Source: Patescibacteria group bacterium (GTDB lineage: Bacteria; Patescibacteriota; Minisyncoccia; Phycocordibacterales; UBA1006). From it: a stretch of 34,700 bases of DNA. The notes under the pieces are model-generated. The model was not told the origin of the DNA, did no database searches, and was given only the letters and a program-made list of their open reading frames with translations. The position numbers and the translations under genes are program-made. Location of the stretch: contig JAQBQS010000015.1 in NCBI GenBank assembly GCA_028286885.1, positions 1-34,700 on the forward strand, written 5' to 3'. Of this stretch, positions 32,187-34,700 are shown one piece after another. Within the stretch, counting starts at the first letter, position 1. Each line of letters begins with the position of its first letter.

Positions 32187-33136
32187 ATGCGTGACGGTTT
32201 CTTAAAGACAAAGTTATCGAAGGTGAGATTCGGATTCTTCGCCACGACCAGCGCCAAATCGCCTTCGACCTTCTCAAGCGAACCGTCATCGGTAATCTGA
32301 TATGACTCATATCCGAACGATCTTAATTTTTCAACGGCATGCTGCGAAATATTTCCATCCTCCTGCTTGATATGAACTTCAACAGCTACCACGGGCGAAG
32401 CCGTTTTCAAAAGATGCTCGCCGCCCTCAAGCACTACGAGTTCCGCTCCTTCGACGTCTATCTTAATGATCGTAGGAATCGAGTGCGCTCTAGAGTAAAG
32501 ATCGAGCGTCGATGTCGGAACTTGGAACGTTCCAACGTAGCCCTCTTTGTGATTATCAGAGCGAGCCTGAACGAAATCGGCATTCACCGTGCTTACGCCC
32601 GAATTGTGCGCGCTGTACATCGTCGCGCCTTGGTCGTTGTTCGTAAGGGCGACATTATTAAGATAGGCCTTCTTCGAGCCGAAGTTGTCGGAAACATTTT
32701 TAAAAACATGCGGGAGAGGTTCGAAAATATGGATCTCCTTGCAGAACTCCGATGCGAGATAGCTATAGAACCCGTAATTCGCTCCGACATCGTAAAAGAC
32801 ATCGCCTTCTTTGAACGTAGTGACGAAATATTTCGTGAGCTTGTGTTCCGCAAAACTCCTTGAAAGAGATCCGAACAGGTAGAGGTTCATAATGTCCAAA
32901 TCGGAAAGATCAGACGCAATGCGCTTACCCCAAAATAATGGAATATTCCTGTTGTGCCGCGGAAACAATCCCAGTTTCCAAAAAATTTGTTTCATGTACG
33001 GAGAAAATCCCGCCTGCAGGCGCTCTAATTTTTTCTTGATGCCGCCGCCTTTTATCTCGTAAAATTTCTTATATTGCGCATAAGAGGCATCGAGTTTCGC
33101 AAGAACGTCTTTTCTTTTTTGTTCGTAAGGTGTCAT
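32183..33136 (-). CDS. FkbM family methyltransferase
   Basis: A 317-residue SAM-dependent methyltransferase of the FkbM family. SAM site DVFYDVGANYGFYSYLAS (residues about 111-128) and IHIFEPLPHVFKNV; the family motif IIKIDVEGAELVVLEGG follows near residue 222. FkbM proteins methylate hydroxyl groups, often on sugars, so capping or decorating the glycan is likely. A basic N-terminal extension (1-90) is unassigned. Coupled by 3- and 4-base junctions to its neighbours. Confidence 0.93.
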   Translation of the reverse strand: MTPYEQKRKDVLAKLDASYAQYKKFYEIKGGGIKKKLERLQAGFSPYMKQIFWKLGLFPRHNRNIPLFWGKRIASDLSDLDIMNLYLFGSLSRSFAEHKLTKYFVTTFKEGDVFYDVGANYGFYSYLASEFCKEIHIFEPLPHVFKNVSDNFGSKKAYLNNVALTNNDQGATMYSAHNSGVSTVNADFVQARSDNHKEGYVGTFQVPTSTLDLYSRAHSIPTIIKIDVEGAELVVLEGGEHLLKTASPVVAVEVHIKQEDGNISQHAVEKLRSFGYESYQITDDGSLEKVEGDLALVVAKNPNLTFDNFVFKKPSRI

Positions 33137-33139
33137 AGA

Positions 33140-33757
33140 TTAGGTTATTTTCTCATACAAGAAGAGTTCGCGCACGTTTTCAACGTCATGCCGCTTTTCA
33201 GCGACTCGAAGCGTTCCCGGGTACATGCTTGCAAGGTCATGGTCGTACCAGCCGGATTGCCGGAGCAATGTCCTGTCAGAAACGAGAAAGTTGAAGTTGG
33301 ACGACATTATGTGGTCAAAAAATAATTTCGCTTCATCAGGAGTGAATCCATGGTGAAAATTAACCGCGATGACGAGAACCTTTTTTCCCGTAATATCACC
33401 GAGCGAATCTGACGATCCCGTCTTGAAAAGCGTATTTTCGTTCCCGTAGAGAAACGTTGCGGCACCGATTGCATGAGGATCCGTATCGAGGCCGATTCTT
33501 TTGCCTGCGTTCACGCGGCTGATAATTTCGCCGAGTCCGCACCCTATCTCGACGGCAACGTCGGAACGTACGGAATTGCAAAGATCGACGACGACCTGTT
33601 TGTAAGGACGGCATTCGAACGGGGCGCGCGCATGCCATGCGTCGAAACCGAACCAAAGCCGGAGAATTCTGTAGTAAATTTTTTTAATGCTGCAAAAAGC
33701 TGAATTTCGAATTCCCAGTTCCTTGATTCGTTTTATTTTTCGAGAGAAATAATTCAT
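33140..33757 (-). CDS. Class I SAM-dependent methyltransferase
   Basis: A 205-residue methyltransferase. Motif I is AVEIGCGLGE at about 68-77, with GLDTDPHAIGAA following. The sequence is short and the C-terminal part (LVSDRTLLRQSGWYDHD) is not recognised. The stop is followed by the FkbM start within 3 bases. The acceptor may be a sugar of the same glycan or a lipid; not decidable. Confidence 0.8.
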   Translation of the reverse strand: MNYFSRKIKRIKELGIRNSAFCSIKKIYYRILRLWFGFDAWHARAPFECRPYKQVVVDLCNSVRSDVAVEIGCGLGEIISRVNAGKRIGLDTDPHAIGAATFLYGNENTLFKTGSSDSLGDITGKKVLVIAVNFHHGFTPDEAKLFFDHIMSSNFNFLVSDRTLLRQSGWYDHDLASMYPGTLRVAEKRHDVENVRELFLYEKIT

Positions 33758-34700
33758 GAAAGAATCTGTTCGTACCGCCTGATCGTTTCAGCGATGCTGA
33801 AGTCTCCCAGTCGTTCCTTGCCTTTGGTAGCATAACGGTTTCTTGTTTCAGAATCTGAAAGAAGGCTGTCGAGCGTCAGCCCCCATTGCCGCTCCGAATC
33901 CGTAATAGCGTCATGTGCCGTTTTTCTCTTGCCGTCCAAAATCGGCATGAGGATTCCGAATTCCGCGAATTCAGGAACCGTTGCCTGCCGTTTCACATCG
34001 GTTCCCGGCGCAAGAATTTCCCTTGGCCCGGAGGCGCAATCCGTCGATATGGCACAGACTCCGCACGCCATCGCTTCTAAAATTCCGAGCGAGAATCCCT
34101 CCCAGATTGAAGTCGAAACGGCAAGCGATGAATTTGCTATGAACTTGAATACGTTTTTCTGAAAGCCGAGAAAATAAACATCGTATGAGTCGCTCAATTT
34201 CTGCGACGCTGAATGGTCGTATATGCTCAAGCCGAGATCTTGAGCGAGTCCGATAAGGTATTTTTTATAATCGCCATCTCCCATAATGACAAGCTTCGCG
34301 TCGTTTCTGGATTTTTTAATCTCGGAAAAAATGCGGATCAGGTGCCACTGCCCCTTCGGCTCCGACAATCTGCCTGCATTGGAAATGACTTTGAAGCTCT
34401 TGAGAAATTCGAATCCGCCGAGAGGCTCAGCTGCCTGCCGCGCAATATCCTCTGCATCGCAAGGATTATAGATGACATGGATGATGTCCTTCGAAACCCC
34501 GAACGACTCGACCAAATCCTGCTTGACGCCTTCGGATACCGCTACAATCGCGTCGGCACGATTGTAGAAAAACCTGATGAACGTCTTGTAGAAACGACCG
34601 GAGAAATTATGAAAGCTCGCACTATTTGAAATGTGAGTATGGACCGACAAAACGGTTTTCTCTCCTCCCTTCGAAAGGACATTGATCACGTTCGCGCCTT
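33754..34700 (-). CDS. GT4 glycosyltransferase, 5' end beyond the window
   Basis: A partial gene: the frame is open to the right edge (GANVINVLSKGG at its visible beginning), so the N-terminus is missing. What is seen is most of a GT-B enzyme: SVHTHISNSASFH, VAVSEGVKQDL, then VISNAGRLSEPKGQWHLI (donor domain), IWEGFSLGILEAMACG (E-x7-E) and ASGPREIL, a motif common in GT4 enzymes acting on bacillosamine- or GalNAc-type glycans (PglJ/PglH-like). Its stop overlaps the methyltransferase start by 4 bases (ATGA), so it belongs to the same operon. A GTG at 34689 is not the true start. Confidence 0.9.
   Translation of the reverse strand, partial: GANVINVLSKGGEKTVLSVHTHISNSASFHNFSGRFYKTFIRFFYNRADAIVAVSEGVKQDLVESFGVSKDIIHVIYNPCDAEDIARQAAEPLGGFEFLKSFKVISNAGRLSEPKGQWHLIRIFSEIKKSRNDAKLVIMGDGDYKKYLIGLAQDLGLSIYDHSASQKLSDSYDVYFLGFQKNVFKFIANSSLAVSTSIWEGFSLGILEAMACGVCAISTDCASGPREILAPGTDVKRQATVPEFAEFGILMPILDGKRKTAHDAITDSERQWGLTLDSLLSDSETRNRYATKGKERLGDFSIAETIRRYEQILS

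Overview
The window looks like a chromosomal segment of a Candidate Phyla Radiation bacterium, probably in the Parcubacteria/Paceibacterota range. This is an inference from gene content and style, not from a 16S gene, which is absent here. The signs are small compact genes, many bidirectional hairpin terminators shared by neighbouring genes, tRNAs without an encoded CCA end, near absence of Shine-Dalgarno sequences, -10 boxes lying 5-8 bases before many start codons (leaderless mRNAs), a short SecD/SecF pair, and a 23S rRNA gene interrupted by a group I intron.

Layout. 1-3450: a small membrane protein, an RRM RNA-binding protein, a DoxX-like protein, tRNA-Ser(CGA), tRNA-Leu(CAG), a GrpB-family protein and a Cys-rich small protein. 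3112-5693: a minus-strand operon lemA, SPFH/slipin, htpX, csaA-like (membrane quality control plus a tRNA-binding-fold protein). 5755-7150: three consecutive plus-strand single-gene cassettes with nearly identical promoters, A-rich leaders and GCAGC-type terminators; the second and third genes are paralogs and the third is frameshifted at a nine-A run. 7167-9450: secF and secD. 9541-12949: a small orphan gene, a PAP2 phosphatase, rodA, a Cys-motif membrane-anchored protein and an AadB-like nucleotidyltransferase. 13053-17142: the 23S-5S rRNA operon on the minus strand with its own promoter and a structured leader, without 16S. 17215-22486: a secreted coiled-coil protein, an MscS-type TM-helix protein, two tandem 460-residue paralogs, and a winged-helix/nucleotidyltransferase-like protein. 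22561-23620: rplL and rplJ behind an L10 leader. 23658-34700: a glycan gene cluster, with a polyprenyl-phosphate sugar-phosphate transferase on plus and a convergent, tightly overlapping ten-gene minus-strand operon of glycosyltransferases, deacetylase-like proteins, methyltransferases, an SDR epimerase and a GT-C membrane protein.

The standout is in the 23S gene. Splicing at E. coli position 2593 would remove 537 nt (13548-14084) with a recognisable group I core (P1, P3, P4, P5, P6, P7, P8, P9 and a terminal G). Between P1 and P3 it carries not an endonuclease gene but a complete tRNA-like cloverleaf (13807-13882, anticodon GAA, Phe) held at the tip of a 23-bp stem. The result is a tRNA nested in an intron nested in an rRNA. 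The tRNA has a six-pair anticodon stem with a C-A mismatch (or a 9-nt loop) and three G-U pairs in its acceptor stem. It may be a real tRNA released from the intron, or a tRNA mimic serving intron folding or protein recruitment.

The cell-envelope theme is strong: SecDF, HtpX, LemA, slipin, RodA, PAP2 (a likely lipid-carrier phosphatase) and the surface-glycan cluster would act together in building and maintaining the envelope.
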